Shown here: in pieces, positions 1-14,667 of the stretch
Numbering within the stretch: position 1 is the stretch's first letter
Layout of the letters: every line of letters starts with the position of its first letter
Source of the DNA: Entomortierella parvispora
Lineage: Eukaryota > Mortierellomycota > Mortierellomycetes > Mortierellales > Mortierellaceae
Direction: 5' to 3'
DNA length: 48,500 bases
Assembly: GCA_963573315.1 (NCBI GenBank)
Contig: CAUYJH010000034.1
Span: forward strand, 1 to 48,500
Notes under the pieces: generated by a model
The model's input: only the letters and a program-made list of their open reading frames with translations
The model's database searches: none
Told to the model about the DNA's origin: nothing
Program-made: the position numbers and the translations under genes

Positions 1-3000
1 TTTTGTTTTCTTTTTTTTCTCTCTCACCACCTCCCCTCCTCCCCACACCCACCCTACATTCCCACTGACATTTCACATGCACATTTCCATTTCAGTCATG
101 ATCCATCTCTGCCATGGCTCCAAGGGTTGTCCAACCAAGCCCAGCACTCGCGTGCAACTCAGACACAAGAGCACGGCTCGTGTTTTTTTTAAGGTATGCT
201 CTGAGCTGAACTAAAATATATGAAATCCAGCCAAACAAAAAAAATCCCTTGCGCCCTACTTCCTAGGCCTTCGTTTGTGTACTTCAGTCACTAACGCCCC
301 CTTGCATGTCTATCCTGTAGTCTCTTGTAGCACTGCAGCACAGCCCAGGCTAGCGCGCGTTCTTCAAACCGCGTGGTCAGTAACAAGCACAAGTGCTGAG
401 CTCTCGTCTCGGGCCCAGAGAAGCATAAGCCAGGTCTCAAGAGACCCAGTTCCTGAAAAATACCAGCTCCATCTGCCTCTCTGGTGACGCGCTTCGCTCT
501 CCAAAAGAAAGCTCTGTCCTCTGCCGCCCGCTGTCCTTCAAGAACGTCTCTTCCCTACAAAGAGACCGAGGGTAGCGCCTCTCAACTGGCTACCTTCAAC
601 TCCGCCAGAGGCCACCGGCCTTTCAACAACATCCGCTGCTTTCAGAGGCTCGCTTTCAGAGACTCCACAGCAACCCCGGCTCTTTGGAGCATGCTCGGTC
701 CTTGCACCCTTGCATCTTTGCACGCTTTCAGTGGTGACCGCCCACCAAGAACGCCTCCCCTGCCTGCCAGCTTTTCTGCTGCGGCTGGCTTGCCACCAGT
801 CAACACAAAAAGCAGTCCCGCTTCAAGTAAACAAGAACGCGTCGTCCATCCATCCGTCCATCCATCCATCGAAGGGAGTCAAAGTACGCGCCATCCGCCA
901 TCCAAAGCCCAAGAAGAGGACAGCTTTCTCCTCTCCCATCCTAGCCATCTCATCGGTGCTACCTCCATCCATGGTACGGCTATTACTATTATTTCTTCGG
1001 GGCCAAGTGGATGCACAGGACCAAGCACTGGACACATGGACCATATCCATATCCATATTCCATCCATACCGTCGGCTCCTGGACAAAGACAAGGTAATGG
1101 CAGTGGCCTCAGCGCTTCAGGGCAGGGCGTCCTTTGGTGCCTGTGTGAAGTTTCAATGATGAATAGTGGCGGTGGGCTGGCTGTCCTCAACCTTCTTCGG
1201 CTGGCACTGTTATGTAGTGATCTGGCCCCCTCCGTGGATAAAGTCGAAGGGAGTGAGTGAGGCTGGGGCCGACCTCTGAGAGACATCTGTACAAAGTGGG
1301 TTTACACGCGTCTTGGTAGCGTCCGCTGACCATTTACACAGTCTTTCCACTTCTTAGGAACCAAGTCTTCCGCAAGGATCACATTCCATTCAGGTCGTCC
1401 ACCCCTTTGAGCTCAAACAAGGTAATGGCAGTGGGCTAAGCGCTCCAAGACAAGGCGTCTATGGCGCTTGTGTGAATTTCAATGAAGACTTTAGGTGGCG
1501 AAGAGAGGACAAGAGGGAGAGGGAGAGGGGGGGGGTTAAGCACCATCCTGACCCAGAAACACCTCCTCCGCGGCTGTCTCCATTATCGGAAGATGGTTGG
1601 GGCCCCACCTACAGGTGCATAATTGCAGAAGGGGGTGTGGGCTGGGTGAGGGCGTTGGATGCAAAGAGAGGACAAGAGGGAGAGGGAGAGGGGGGGGGGG
1701 GGTAAGCGCCATCCTGGCCCAGAAAACTCCTCCTCCGCGGCTACCTCCATTCACGGAAGATGGTTGGGGCCCCACCTACAGGTGGACAATAGCAGAAGGG
1801 GGTGAGAGTGGAGGGATGGGCTTGGGTGCGGGTGCGGGGTGTGGGGGAGATGGGGGGGCCACTCTGAGAAACACCTCTGCGGCTGGTGGGAAGCCCCTGG
1901 CTAGGTTAATTGCAATAGAGGTGCAACCGCGTCTTGATAGCGTCCACTGACCATTTACATAGTCTTGCCACTTCTTAGGAACCAAACCCCGCACCGTGTC
2001 CTCACCCACCCCATCCTCGTGAACGAGAGGAGCATTGTCAACGCAGGCCGACTAGAGTCTCTCTCTGATCATTACAGTCCTCTGAAGCCCTTTTCCGAGA
2101 TCCAAACTCTACCCTATACCTTCCATATCATAGGCGAAGAAGAGTGCGCATCAAGCCAGATGTCGTGTGAGGATCGATCGACTCTAGGAGTCCTTCATCA
2201 TGTCCTCCTCTGCATACTGGTGTGTACTTTTAGCTATTTTGATAGGCTGGATTTGTGTATGAGGGGTGATCTCGGCCTTTGGTGAGGTACTTTGTCAAGA
2301 GTTCTCTATTTTTTTTGTCGTTGACTGTTGCTCACTTCTCCTCTCCATCGCTTGGCGGGGAACGGTCACTTCCAACGTGATGCGGTGCCGCTCTTCTCTT
2401 CGAGATCGAACCCATGGCCCCTGGGACCGTATTGTCCTTGTACCTTTGAATGGATGCCATCTTTCTGTTCTCTTCGTGATTTTAATACAGAGACCCATCA
2501 TCGATCTTGTTCCTTTGAGTGACCACAGACTAAGAAGTAAACGCGCGATCACTGTACAATAAATAAAAAAAGAAATGTCAACTCTTTTCAATATTCCTGA
2601 TGAGAGGAACCGAGCAGTGTTCGTCAACAATGACAACATGAATCTCTTGAAGTAATAGTTGATCAAGAAAACAAAGGTCATCAGGTCCCCACCAAATTGA
2701 ATGAAACGTTCACTAGGTTGAGAAGTAGGCTGAGAAGTAGATATATAGGTTGAGAAGAAGGTTGAGAAGTACAGTAGGTTGGAAAATACTAGGCGAGTGC
2801 GGTATGGCTTTGACGCGAGAGGGGGTGCCGGCTACATGGCTGCTTGGTGACGGGGAGGATGTGTTGGTTGCAGTCGCCCCAAGACTTGTCGACTTTTGTC
2901 CTCGGGGGGAGCGCCAGAGATCCAGGAGAGAGTACCGATCACCATCGCTGATCTTTGGGTGCAGCAGAGACTCGAGTGCTCTGAGTGCAATGGAGAGGAC

Positions 3001-3666
3001 AGGATCTTTTGTCGCCACCGTCCTGGATGCCATCCTAGATCCTAGATCAACAGATCCACGCAGGGAAGAAGGGAGATGCCCGCCTCCTTTTGTGCTCCTG
3101 ACCACTCTCCAGAACATATCAAGACCGAGCACGTCTGCTTCTTTTTCTTTTCCCGAGAAGGATCGGTCATTAAAAAGAGAGATGGACCCTCCACCGCAAC
3201 CTTTATGGATCCAGGGTCCAGGATCCGATGATCGGATCCAACACGACAGATATCTTCACTGAGGAGACGTCTTCCTCCTTCCAGTTTTCAGGATCTGACA
3301 GGTAGACGGAGGCATGAGAACAAAACCCCCCCCCCCGAGCTATGGTGGGATGCAGCCAGTGCCATCTGATTCTCCATTCTCCACGGTGCCTCCTCCCTCT
3401 CCGAGAACTTCAAAGACAATGTTGGTACGCGTGCCACTTGTAGGAATGAACCTCTCTTGCGGACCCTAGGACAAGGTCCACCTTCGTAATTGCGTTCAAG
3501 CCACCGGACCGAGTGTGCATGGAAAAGAAGGGAAAAGGGCTATCTGGCCATGTAGCTGGACCGTTGTTTACACGGTGTTCGACCGTTTACACAGGGTTAG
3601 ACCGTTCAGACCGTTTACACGGGACCAGACCTCTCCGCTGCAGATACAAAAATGCGCGCGCTGATT
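1..3666 (+). repeat. Array unit 1 (3,666 bp)
   Basis: First complete unit in the chosen phase. It has three private differences from the common sequence: an A-run of 8 instead of 7 at 237-244, a T-run of 8 instead of 7 at 2309-2316, and loss of the T normally found between 2820 and 2821. Its long G-run (1690-1702) has 13 G. The net length change is zero relative to the commonest 3,666-bp unit. Confidence 0.97.
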
Positions 3667-6600
3667 TTTTGTTTTCTTTTTTTTCTCTCTCACCACCTCC
3701 CCTCCTCCCCACACCCACCCTACATTCCCACTGACATTTCACATGCACATTTCCATTTCAGTCATGATCCATCTCTGCCATGGCTCCAAGGGTTGTCCAA
3801 CCAAGCCCAGCACTCGCGTGCAACTCAGACACAAGAGCACGGCTCGTGTTTTTTTTAAGGTATGCTCTGAGCTGAACTAAAATATATGAAATCCAGCCAA
3901 ACAAAAAAATCCCTTGCGCCCTACTTCCTAGGCCTTCGTTTGTGTACTTCAGTCACTAACGCCCCCTTGCATGTCTATCCTGTAGTCTCTTGTAGCACTG
4001 CAGCACAGCCCAGGCTAGCGCGCGTTCTTCAAACCGCGTGGTCAGTAACAAGCACAAGTGCTGAGCTCTCGTCTCGGGCCCAGAGAAGCATAAGCCAGGT
4101 CTCAAGAGACCCAGTTCCTGAAAAATACCAGCTCCATCTGCCTCTCTGGTGACGCGCTTCGCTCTCCAAAAGAAAGCTCTGTCCTCTGCCGCCCGCTGTC
4201 CTTCAAGAACGTCTCTTCCCTACAAAGAGACCGAGGGTAGCGCCTCTCAACTGGCTACCTTCAACTCCGCCAGAGGCCACCGGCCTTTCAACAACATCCG
4301 CTGCTTTCAGAGGCTCGCTTTCAGAGACTCCACAGCAACCCCGGCTCTTTGGAGCATGCTCGGTCCTTGCACCCTTGCATCTTTGCACGCTTTCAGTGGT
4401 GACCGCCCACCAAGAACGCCTCCCCTGCCTGCCAGCTTTTCTGCTGCGGCTGGCTTGCCACCAGTCAACACAAAAAGCAGTCCCGCTTCAAGTAAACAAG
4501 AACGCGTCGTCCATCCATCCGTCCATCCATCCATCGAAGGGAGTCAAAGTACGCGCCATCCGCCATCCAAAGCCCAAGAAGAGGACAGCTTTCTCCTCTC
4601 TCCATCCTAGCCATCTCATCGGTGCTACCTCCATCCATGGTACGGCTATTACTATTATTTCTTCGGGGCCAAGTGGATGCACAGGACCAAGCACTGGACA
4701 CATGGACCATATCCATATCCATATTCCATCCATACCGTCGGCTCCTGGACAAAGACAAGGTAATGGCAGTGGCCTCAGCGCTTCAGGGCAGGGCGTCCTT
4801 TGGTGCCTGTGTGAAGTTTCAATGATGAATAGTGGCGGTGGGCTGGCTGTCCTCAACCTTCTTCGGCTGGCACTGTTATGTAGTGATCTGGCCCCCTCCG
4901 TGGATAAAGTCGAAGGGAGTGAGTGAGGCTGGGGCCGACCTCTGAGAGACATCTGTACAAAGTGGGTTTACACGCGTCTTGGTAGCGTCCGCTGACCATT
5001 TACACAGTCTTTCCACTTCTTAGGAACCAAGTCTTCCGCAAGGATCACATTCCATTCAGGTCGTCCACCCCTTTGAGCTCAAACAAGGTAATGGCAGTGG
5101 GCTAAGCGCTCCAAGACAAGGCGTCTATGGCGCTTGTGTGAATTTCAATGAAGACTTTAGGTGGCGAAGAGAGGACAAGAGGGAGAGGGAGAGGGGGGGG
5201 GTTAAGCACCATCCTGACCCAGAAACACCTCCTCCGCGGCTGTCTCCATTATCGGAAGATGGTTGGGGCCCCACCTACAGGTGCATAATTGCAGAAGGGG
5301 GTGTGGGCTGGGTGAGGGCGTTGGATGCAAAGAGAGGACAAGAGGGAGAGGGAGAGGGGGGGGGGGGGGTAAGCGCCATCCTGGCCCAGAAAACTCCTCC
5401 TCCGCGGCTACCTCCATTCACGGAAGAGATGGTTGGGGCCCCACCTACAGGTGGACAATAGCAGAAGGGGGTGAGAGTGGAGGGATGGGCTTGGGTGCGG
5501 GTGCGGGGTGTGGGGAGATGGGGGGGCCACTCTGAGAAACACCTCTGCGGCTGGTGGGAAGCCCCTGGCTAGGTTAATTGCAATAGAGGTGCAACCGCGT
5601 CTTGATAGCGTCCACTGACCATTTACATAGTCTTGCCACTTCTTAGGAACCAAACCCCGCACCGTGTCCTCACCCACCCCATCCTCGTGAACGAGAGGAG
5701 CATTGTCAACGCAGGCCGACTAGAGTCTCTCTCTGATCATTACAGTCCTCTGAAGCCCTTTTCCGAGATCCAAACTCTACCCTATACCTTCCATATCATA
5801 GGCGAAGAAGAGTGCGCATCAAGCCAGATGTCGTGTGAGGATCGATCGACTCTAGGAGTCCTTCATCATGTCCTCCTCTGCATACTGGTGTGTACTTTTA
5901 GCTATTTTGATAGGCTGGATTTGTGTATGAGGGGTGATCTCGGCCTTTGGTGAGGTACTTTGTCAAGAGTTCTCTATTTTTTTGTCGTTGACTGTTGCTC
6001 ACTTCTCCTCTCCATCGCTTGGCGGGGAACGGTCACTTCCAACGTGATGCGGTGCCGCTCTTCTCTTCGAGATCGAACCCATGGCCCCTGGGACCGTATT
6101 GTCCTTGTACCTTTGAATGGATGCCATCTTTCTGTTCTCTTCGTGATTTTAATACAGAGACCCATCATCGATCTTGTTCCTTTGAGTGACCACAGACTAA
6201 GAAGTAAACGCGCGATCACTGTACAATAAATAAAAAAAGAAATGTCAACTCTTTTCAATATTCCTGATGAGAGGAACCGAGCAGTGTTCGTCAACAATGA
6301 CAACATGAATCTCTTGAAGTAATAGTTGATCAAGAAAACAAAGGTCATCAGGTCCCCACCAAATTGAATGAAACGTTCACTAGGTTGAGAAGTAGGCTGA
6401 GAAGTAGATATATAGGTTGAGAAGAAGGTTGAGAAGTACAGTAGGTTGGAAAATACTAGGCGAGTGCGGTATGGCTTTGACGCGAGATGGGGGTGCCGGC
6501 TACATGGCTGCTTGGTGACGGGGAGGATGTGTTGGTTGCAGTCGCCCCAAGACTTGTCGACTTTTGTCCTCGGGGGGAGCGCCAGAGATCCAGGAGAGAG

Positions 6601-7333
6601 TACCGATCACCATCGCTGATCTTTGGGTGCAGCAGAGACTCGAGTGCTCTGAGTGCAATGGAGAGGACAGGATCTTTTGTCGCCACCGTCCTGGATGCCA
6701 TCCTAGATCCTAGATCAACAGATCCACGCAGGGAAGAAGGGAGATGCCCGCCTCCTTTTGTGCTCCTGACCACTCTCCAGAACATATCAAGACCGAGCAC
6801 GTCTGCTTCTTTTTCTTTTCCCGAGAAGGATCGGTCATTAAAAGAGAGATGGACCCTCCACCGCAACCTTTATGGATCCAGGGTCCAGGATCCGATGATC
6901 GGATCCAACACGACAGATATCTTCACTGAGGAGACGTCTTCCTCCTTCCAGTTTTCAGGATCTGACAGGTAGACGGAGGCATGAGAACAAAACCCCCCCC
7001 CCCGAGCTATGGTGGGATGCAGCCAGTGCCATCTGATTCTCCATTCTCCACGGTGCCTCCTCCCTCTCCGAGAACTTCAAAGACAATGTTGGTACGCGTG
7101 CCACTTGTAGGAATGAACCTCTCTTGCGGACCCTAGGACAAGGTCCACCTTCGTAATTGCGTTCAAGCCACCGGACCGAGTGTGCATGGAAAAGAAGGGA
7201 AAAGGGCTATCTGGCCATGTAGCTGGACCGTTGTTTACACGGTGTTCGACCGTTTACACAGGGTTAGACCGTTCAGACCGTTTACACGGGACCAGACCTC
7301 TCCGCTGCAGATACAAAAATGCGCGCGCTGATT
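3667..7333 (+). repeat. Array unit 2 (3,667 bp), most divergent copy
   Basis: This unit carries four private indels, the most of any copy: one extra base in a CT-rich stretch near 4600, an extra GA dinucleotide at 5426-5429, one G fewer at 5512-5515, and one A fewer at 6840-6843. The near-4600 change breaks the reading frame that is open for 258 codons in the other complete copies, which argues against a protein-coding role unless it is a sequencing error. Its long G-run (5356-5369) has 14 G. Confidence 0.97.
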
Positions 7334-10300
7334 TTTTGTTTTCTTTTTTTTCTCTCTCACCACCTCCCCTCCTCCCCACACCCACCCTACATTCCCACTG
7401 ACATTTCACATGCACATTTCCATTTCAGTCATGATCCATCTCTGCCATGGCTCCAAGGGTTGTCCAACCAAGCCCAGCACTCGCGTGCAACTCAGACACA
7501 AGAGCACGGCTCGTGTTTTTTTTAAGGTATGCTCTGAGCTGAACTAAAATATATGAAATCCAGCCAAACAAAAAAATCCCTTGCGCCCTACTTCCTAGGC
7601 CTTCGTTTGTGTACTTCAGTCACTAACGCCCCCTTGCATGTCTATCCTGTAGTCTCTTGTAGCACTGCAGCACAGCCCAGGCTAGCGCGCGTTCTTCAAA
7701 CCGCGTGGTCAGTAACAAGCACAAGTGCTGAGCTCTCGTCTCGGGCCCAGAGAAGCATAAGCCAGGTCTCAAGAGACCCAGTTCCTGAAAAATACCAGCT
7801 CCATCTGCCTCTCTGGTGACGCGCTTCGCTCTCCAAAAGAAAGCTCTGTCCTCTGCCGCCCGCTGTCCTTCAAGAACGTCTCTTCCCTACAAAGAGACCG
7901 AGGGTAGCGCCTCTCAACTGGCTACCTTCAACTCCGCCAGAGGCCACCGGCCTTTCAACAACATCCGCTGCTTTCAGAGGCTCGCTTTCAGAGACTCCAC
8001 AGCAACCCCGGCTCTTTGGAGCATGCTCGGTCCTTGCACCCTTGCATCTTTGCACGCTTTCAGTGGTGACCGCCCACCAAGAACGCCTCCCCTGCCTGCC
8101 AGCTTTTCTGCTGCGGCTGGCTTGCCACCAGTCAACACAAAAAGCAGTCCCGCTTCAAGTAAACAAGAACGCGTCGTCCATCCATCCGTCCATCCATCCA
8201 TCGAAGGGAGTCAAAGTACGCGCCATCCGCCATCCAAAGCCCAAGAAGAGGACAGCTTTCTCCTCTCCCATCCTAGCCATCTCATCGGTGCTACCTCCAT
8301 CCATGGTACGGCTATTACTATTATTTCTTCGGGGCCAAGTGGATGCACAGGACCAAGCACTGGACACATGGACCATATCCATATCCATATTCCATCCATA
8401 CCGTCGGCTCCTGGACAAAGACAAGGTAATGGCAGTGGCCTCAGCGCTTCAGGGCAGGGCGTCCTTTGGTGCCTGTGTGAAGTTTCAATGATGAATAGTG
8501 GCGGTGGGCTGGCTGTCCTCAACCTTCTTCGGCTGGCACTGTTATGTAGTGATCTGGCCCCCTCCGTGGATAAAGTCGAAGGGAGTGAGTGAGGCTGGGG
8601 CCGACCTCTGAGAGACATCTGTACAAAGTGGGTTTACACGCGTCTTGGTAGCGTCCGCTGACCATTTACACAGTCTTTCCACTTCTTAGGAACCAAGTCT
8701 TCCGCAAGGATCACATTCCATTCAGGTCGTCCACCCCTTTGAGCTCAAACAAGGTAATGGCAGTGGGCTAAGCGCTCCAAGACAAGGCGTCTATGGCGCT
8801 TGTGTGAATTTCAATGAAGACTTTAGGTGGCGAAGAGAGGACAAGAGGGAGAGGGAGAGGGGGGGGGTTAAGCACCATCCTGACCCAGAAACACCTCCTC
8901 CGCGGCTGTCTCCATTATCGGAAGATGGTTGGGGCCCCACCTACAGGTGCATAATTGCAGAAGGGGGTGTGGGCTGGGTGAGGGCGTTGGATGCAAAGAG
9001 AGGACAAGAGGGAGAGGGAGAGGGGGGGGGGGGGGTAAGCGCCATCCTGGCCCAGAAAACTCCTCCTCCGCGGCTACCTCCATTCACGGAAGATGGTTGG
9101 GGCCCCACCTACAGGTGGACAATAGCAGAAGGGGGTGAGAGTGGAGGGATGGGCTTGGGTGCGGGTGCGGGGTGTGGGGGAGATGGGGGGGCCACTCTGA
9201 GAAACACCTCTGCGGCTGGTGGGAAGCCCCTGGCTAGGTTAATTGCAATAGAGGTGCAACCGCGTCTTGATAGCGTCCACTGACCATTTACATAGTCTTG
9301 CCACTTCTTAGGAACCAAACCCCGCACCGTGTCCTCACCCACCCCATCCTCGTGAACGAGAGGAGCATTGTCAACGCAGGCCGACTAGAGTCTCTCTCTG
9401 ATCATTACAGTCCTCTGAAGCCCTTTTCCGAGATCCAAACTCTACCCTATACCTTCCATATCATAGGCGAAGAAGAGTGCGCATCAAGCCAGATGTCGTG
9501 TGAGGATCGATCGACTCTAGGAGTCCTTCATCATGTCCTCCTCTGCATACTGGTGTGTACTTTTAGCTATTTTGATAGGCTGGATTTGTGTATGAGGGGT
9601 GATCTCGGCCTTTGGTGAGGTACTTTGTCAAGAGTTCTCTATTTTTTTGTCGTTGACTGTTGCTCACTTCTCCTCTCCATCGCTTGGCGGGGAACGGTCA
9701 CTTCCAACGTGATGCGGTGCCGCTCTTCTCTTCGAGATCGAACCCATGGCCCCTGGGACCGTATTGTCCTTGTACCTTTGAATGGATGCCATCTTTCTGT
9801 TCTCTTCGTGATTTTAATACAGAGACCCATCATCGATCTTGTTCCTTTGAGTGACCACAGACTAAGAAGTAAACGCGCGATCACTGTACAATAAATAAAA
9901 AAAGAAATGTCAACTCTTTTCAATATTCCTGATGAGAGGAACCGAGCAGTGTTCGTCAACAATGACAACATGAATCTCTTGAAGTAATAGTTGATCAAGA
10001 AAACAAAGGTCATCAGGTCCCCACCAAATTGAATGAAACGTTCACTAGGTTGAGAAGTAGGCTGAGAAGTAGATATATAGGTTGAGAAGAAGGTTGAGAA
10101 GTACAGTAGGTTGGAAAATACTAGGCGAGTGCGGTATGGCTTTGACGCGAGATGGGGGTGCCGGCTACATGGCTGCTTGGTGACGGGGAGGATGTGTTGG
10201 TTGCAGTCGCCCCAAGACTTGTCGACTTTTGTCCTCGGGGGGAGCGCCAGAGATCCAGGAGAGAGTACCGATCACCATCGCTGATCTTTGGGTGCAGCAG

Positions 10301-10999
10301 AGACTCGAGTGCTCTGAGTGCAATGGAGAGGACAGGATCTTTTGTCGCCACCGTCCTGGATGCCATCCTAGATCCTAGATCAACAGATCCACGCAGGGAA
10401 GAAGGGAGATGCCCGCCTCCTTTTGTGCTCCTGACCACTCTCCAGAACATATCAAGACCGAGCACGTCTGCTTCTTTTTCTTTTCCCGAGAAGGATCGGT
10501 CATTAAAAAGAGAGATGGACCCTCCACCGCAACCTTTATGGATCCAGGGTCCAGGATCCGATGATCGGATCCAACACGACAGATATCTTCACTGAGGAGA
10601 CGTCTTCCTCCTTCCAGTTTTCAGGATCTGACAGGTAGACGGAGGCATGAGAACAAAACCCCCCCCCCCGAGCTATGGTGGGATGCAGCCAGTGCCATCT
10701 GATTCTCCATTCTCCACGGTGCCTCCTCCCTCTCCGAGAACTTCAAAGACAATGTTGGTACGCGTGCCACTTGTAGGAATGAACCTCTCTTGCGGACCCT
10801 AGGACAAGGTCCACCTTCGTAATTGCGTTCAAGCCACCGGACCGAGTGTGCATGGAAAAGAAGGGAAAAGGGCTATCTGGCCATGTAGCTGGACCGTTGT
10901 TTACACGGTGTTCGACCGTTTACACAGGGTTAGACCGTTCAGACCGTTTACACGGGACCAGACCTCTCCGCTGCAGATACAAAAATGCGCGCGCTGATT
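7334..10999 (+). repeat. Array unit 3 (3,666 bp)
   Basis: Complete unit with no private indel that I could find. The long G-run has 14 G. Confidence 0.97.
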
Positions 11000-13900
11000 T
11001 TTTGTTTTCTTTTTTTTCTCTCTCACCACCTCCCCTCCTCCCCACACCCACCCTACATTCCCACTGACATTTCACATGCACATTTCCATTTCAGTCATGA
11101 TCCATCTCTGCCATGGCTCCAAGGGTTGTCCAACCAAGCCCAGCACTCGCGTGCAACTCAGACACAAGAGCACGGCTCGTGTTTTTTTTAAGGTATGCTC
11201 TGAGCTGAACTAAAATATATGAAATCCAGCCAAACAAAAAAATCCCTTGCGCCCTACTTCCTAGGCCTTCGTTTGTGTACTTCAGTCACTAACGCCCCCT
11301 TGCATGTCTATCCTGTAGTCTCTTGTAGCACTGCAGCACAGCCCAGGCTAGCGCGCGTTCTTCAAACCGCGTGGTCAGTAACAAGCACAAGTGCTGAGCT
11401 CTCGTCTCGGGCCCAGAGAAGCATAAGCCAGGTCTCAAGAGACCCAGTTCCTGAAAAATACCAGCTCCATCTGCCTCTCTGGTGACGCGCTTCGCTCTCC
11501 AAAAGAAAGCTCTGTCCTCTGCCGCCCGCTGTCCTTCAAGAACGTCTCTTCCCTACAAAGAGACCGAGGGTAGCGCCTCTCAACTGGCTACCTTCAACTC
11601 CGCCAGAGGCCACCGGCCTTTCAACAACATCCGCTGCTTTCAGAGGCTCGCTTTCAGAGACTCCACAGCAACCCCGGCTCTTTGGAGCATGCTCGGTCCT
11701 TGCACCCTTGCATCTTTGCACGCTTTCAGTGGTGACCGCCCACCAAGAACGCCTCCCCTGCCTGCCAGCTTTTCTGCTGCGGCTGGCTTGCCACCAGTCA
11801 ACACAAAAAGCAGTCCCGCTTCAAGTAAACAAGAACGCGTCGTCCATCCATCCGTCCATCCATCCATCGAAGGGAGTCAAAGTACGCGCCATCCGCCATC
11901 CAAAGCCCAAGAAGAGGACAGCTTTCTCCTCTCCCATCCTAGCCATCTCATCGGTGCTACCTCCATCCATGGTACGGCTATTACTATTATTTCTTCGGGG
12001 CCAAGTGGATGCACAGGACCAAGCACTGGACACATGGACCATATCCATATCCATATTCCATCCATACCGTCGGCTCCTGGACAAAGACAAGGTAATGGCA
12101 GTGGCCTCAGCGCTTCAGGGCAGGGCGTCCTTTGGTGCCTGTGTGAAGTTTCAATGATGAATAGTGGCGGTGGGCTGGCTGTCCTCAACCTTCTTCGGCT
12201 GGCACTGTTATGTAGTGATCTGGCCCCCTCCGTGGATAAAGTCGAAGGGAGTGAGTGAGGCTGGGGCCGACCTCTGAGAGACATCTGTACAAAGTGGGTT
12301 TACACGCGTCTTGGTAGCGTCCGCTGACCATTTACACAGTCTTTCCACTTCTTAGGAACCAAGTCTTCCGCAAGGATCACATTCCATTCAGGTCGTCCAC
12401 CCCTTTGAGCTCAAACAAGGTAATGGCAGTGGGCTAAGCGCTCCAAGACAAGGCGTCTATGGCGCTTGTGTGAATTTCAATGAAGACTTTAGGTGGCGAA
12501 GAGAGGACAAGAGGGAGAGGGAGAGGGGGGGGGTTAAGCACCATCCTGACCCAGAAACACCTCCTCCGCGGCTGTCTCCATTATCGGAAGATGGTTGGGG
12601 CCCCACCTACAGGTGCATAATTGCAGAAGGGGGTGTGTGGGCTGGGTGAGGGCGTTGGATGCAAAGAGAGGACAAGAGGGAGAGGGAGAGGGGGGGGGGG
12701 GGGTAAGCGCCATCCTGGCCCAGAAAACTCCTCCTCCGCGGCTACCTCCATTCACGGAAGATGGTTGGGGCCCCACCTACAGGTGGACAATAGCAGAAGG
12801 GGGTGAGAGTGGAGGGATGGGCTTGGGTGCGGGTGCGGGGTGTGGGGGAGATGGGGGGGCCACTCTGAGAAACACCTCTGCGGCTGGTGGGAAGCCCCTG
12901 GCTAGGTTAATTGCAATAGAGGTGCAACCGCGTCTTGATAGCGTCCACTGACCATTTACATAGTCTTGCCACTTCTTAGGAACCAAACCCCGCACCGTGT
13001 CCTCACCCACCCCATCCTCGTGAACGAGAGGAGCATTGTCAACGCAGGCCGACTAGAGTCTCTCTCTGATCATTACAGTCCTCTGAAGCCCTTTTCCGAG
13101 ATCCAAACTCTACCCTATACCTTCCATATCATAGGCGAAGAAGAGTGCGCATCAAGCCAGATGTCGTGTGAGGATCGATCGACTCTAGGAGTCCTTCATC
13201 ATGTCCTCCTCTGCATACTGGTGTGTACTTTTAGCTATTTTGATAGGCTGGATTTGTGTATGAGGGGTGATCTCGGCCTTTGGTGAGGTACTTTGTCAAG
13301 AGTTCTCTATTTTTTTGTCGTTGACTGTTGCTCACTTCTCCTCTCCATCGCTTGGCGGGGAACGGTCACTTCCAACGTGATGCGGTGCCGCTCTTCTCTT
13401 CGAGATCGAACCCATGGCCCCTGGGACCGTATTGTCCTTGTACCTTTGAATGGATGCCATCTTTCTGTTCTCTTCGTGATTTTAATACAGAGACCCATCA
13501 TCGATCTTGTTCCTTTGAGTGACCACAGACTAAGAAGTAAACGCGCGATCACTGTACAATAAATAAAAAAAGAAATGTCAACTCTTTTCAATATTCCTGA
13601 TGAGAGGAACCGAGCAGTGTTCGTCAACAATGACAACATGAATCTCTTGAAGTAATAGTTGATCAAGAAAACAAAGGTCATCAGGTCCCCACCAAATTGA
13701 ATGAAACGTTCACTAGGTTGAGAAGTAGGCTGAGAAGTAGATATATAGGTTGAGAAGAAGGTTGAGAAGTACAGTAGGTTGGAAAATACTAGGCGAGTGC
13801 GGTATGGCTTTGACGCGAGATGGGGGTGCCGGCTACATGGCTGCTTGGTGACGGGGAGGATGTGTTGGTTGCAGTCGCCCCAAGACTTGTCGACTTTTGT

Positions 13901-14667
13901 CCTCGGGGGGAGCGCCAGAGATCCAGGAGAGAGTACCGATCACCATCGCTGATCTTTGGGTGCAGCAGAGACTCGAGTGCTCTGAGTGCAATGGAGAGGA
14001 CAGGATCTTTTGTCGCCACCGTCCTGGATGCCATCCTAGATCCTAGATCAACAGATCCACGCAGGGAAGAAGGGAGATGCCCGCCTCCTTTTGTGCTCCT
14101 GACCACTCTCCAGAACATATCAAGACCGAGCACGTCTGCTTCTTTTTCTTTTCCCGAGAAGGATCGGTCATTAAAAAGAGAGATGGACCCTCCACCGCAA
14201 CCTTTATGGATCCAGGGTCCAGGATCCGATGATCGGATCCAACACGACAGATATCTTCACTGAGGAGACGTCTTCCTCCTTCCAGTTTTCAGGATCTGAC
14301 AGGTAGACGGAGGCATGAGAACAAAACCCCCCCCCCCGAGCTATGGTGGGATGCAGCCAGTGCCATCTGATTCTCCATTCTCCACGGTGCCTCCTCCCTC
14401 TCCGAGAACTTCAAAGACAATGTTGGTACGCGTGCCACTTGTAGGAATGAACCTCTCTTGCGGACCCTAGGACAAGGTCCACCTTCGTAATTGCGTTCAA
14501 GCCACCGGACCGAGTGTGCATGGAAAAGAAGGGAAAAGGGCTATCTGGCCATGTAGCTGGACCGTTGTTTACACGGTGTTCGACCGTTTACACAGGGTTA
14601 GACCGTTCAGACCGTTTACACGGGACCAGACCTCTCCGCTGCAGATACAAAAATGCGCGCGCTGATT
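11000..14667 (+). repeat. Array unit 4 (3,668 bp)
   Basis: Complete unit with one private change, an extra GT dinucleotide around 12634-12639 (gtgtgtgg instead of gtgtgg). The long G-run has 14 G. Confidence 0.97.
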
